From Ignavibacteria bacterium (lineage in GTDB: Bacteria; Bacteroidota; Ignavibacteria; Kapaibacteriales; UBA4661): 64,000 nt of DNA. The stretch covers positions 147,627 to 211,626 of the forward strand of contig JAAFIV010000005.1 of NCBI GenBank assembly GCA_013298775.1, given 5' to 3'. Numbering within the stretch: the stretch's first letter is position 1; the number at the start of each line of letters is the position of its first letter. Shown in pieces: positions 63,912-64,000 of this stretch. The notes beneath the pieces are model-generated. The model searched no databases. It saw only the letters and a list, made by a program, of their open reading frames with translations, and had not been told where the DNA came from. Both the position numbers and the translations under genes were made by a program.

Positions 63912-64000
63912 TTAAGCAAACGCTGGAGTCGTTTTTGGGACGGGCTTTTTGGAAACATGGTCTTTGTCGTACTTTTTGCCAGAGTTCATCACCGCGCAAA
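63912..64000 (-). CDS. Possible 3' end of a gene cut by the window edge
   Basis: A minus-strand frame enters from the right edge and ends at a TAA at 63914-63912. Its last residues read MNSGKKYDKDHVSKKPVPKT then TPAFA, a lysine/proline-rich tail. No family is recognisable from 29 codons. An overlapping frame that continues leftward is less likely because it runs through the repeat. Low certainty. Confidence 0.3.
   Translation of the reverse strand, partial: CAVMNSGKKYDKDHVSKKPVPKTTPAFA

Overview
The window reads as a piece of a Bacteroidota-type chromosome, probably from the deeper Chlorobi/Ignavibacteria/Kapabacteria side of the group; that placement is an inference without a tree. Three observations support it. 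Several secreted proteins end in a YPNPA-type type IX secretion (T9SS) sorting domain. At least four promoters match the Bacteroidota pattern TTTG-N19..21-TAnnTTTG. There are periplasmic two-component-regulator propellers with Y_Y_Y domains, and many genes lack a clear Shine-Dalgarno site. No tRNA, rRNA, CRISPR array, phage or complete insertion sequence was seen.

Layout. Positions 1-6529 (minus strand) hold the str operon (rpsL-rpsG-fusA-tuf) followed, after a terminator, by the head of the S10 operon (rpsJ-rplC-rplD-rplW-rplB, the last cut by the window edge). Then come a large membrane adenylate cyclase with a periplasmic propeller (6880-10185), a 385-bp foldback repeat, and prfA. The glyoxylate shunt pair aceA-aceB (12092-15162) is followed by a second, mitochondrial-EFG1-like EF-G and an ECF sigma/anti-sigma pair. 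Positions 20112-28347 hold a class I amidotransferase, an OmpA-FecR fusion, gmk, a glycosyltransferase, a 3HCDH-like protein and a YfhO-type membrane protein. Positions 28448-38548 carry secreted or envelope proteins (DUF4397/T9SS, FlgD-Ig, M61 peptidase, DUF5916).

Positions 38761-55744 are the most unusual part. A secreted beta-repeat/IPT/T9SS gene is present twice (39179-41695 and 52363-54543). Both copies share about 400 bp of upstream DNA containing three TGAC boxes exactly 23 bp apart, and both end in the same terminator hairpin. Each copy lies next to a DUF2887 (Rpn/PD-(D/E)XK) nuclease-like gene. The second copy is bracketed by a 1233-residue propeller histidine kinase and a NarL-type response regulator, so kinase, nuclease-like gene, secreted protein and regulator form one island. 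trpS, a DUF4197 gene and an isolated nuoF lie between the copies.

Positions 56160-58003 hold three small exported proteins. At 58119-60917 an HxlR regulator is divergent from a DsbA-like protein and two NAD(P)-binding proteins, with a perfect palindrome touching the -33 box of the divergent promoter. A minus-strand run DUF1684-GNAT-metX closes the window. Intergenic space is rich in palindromic repeats of at least six families.
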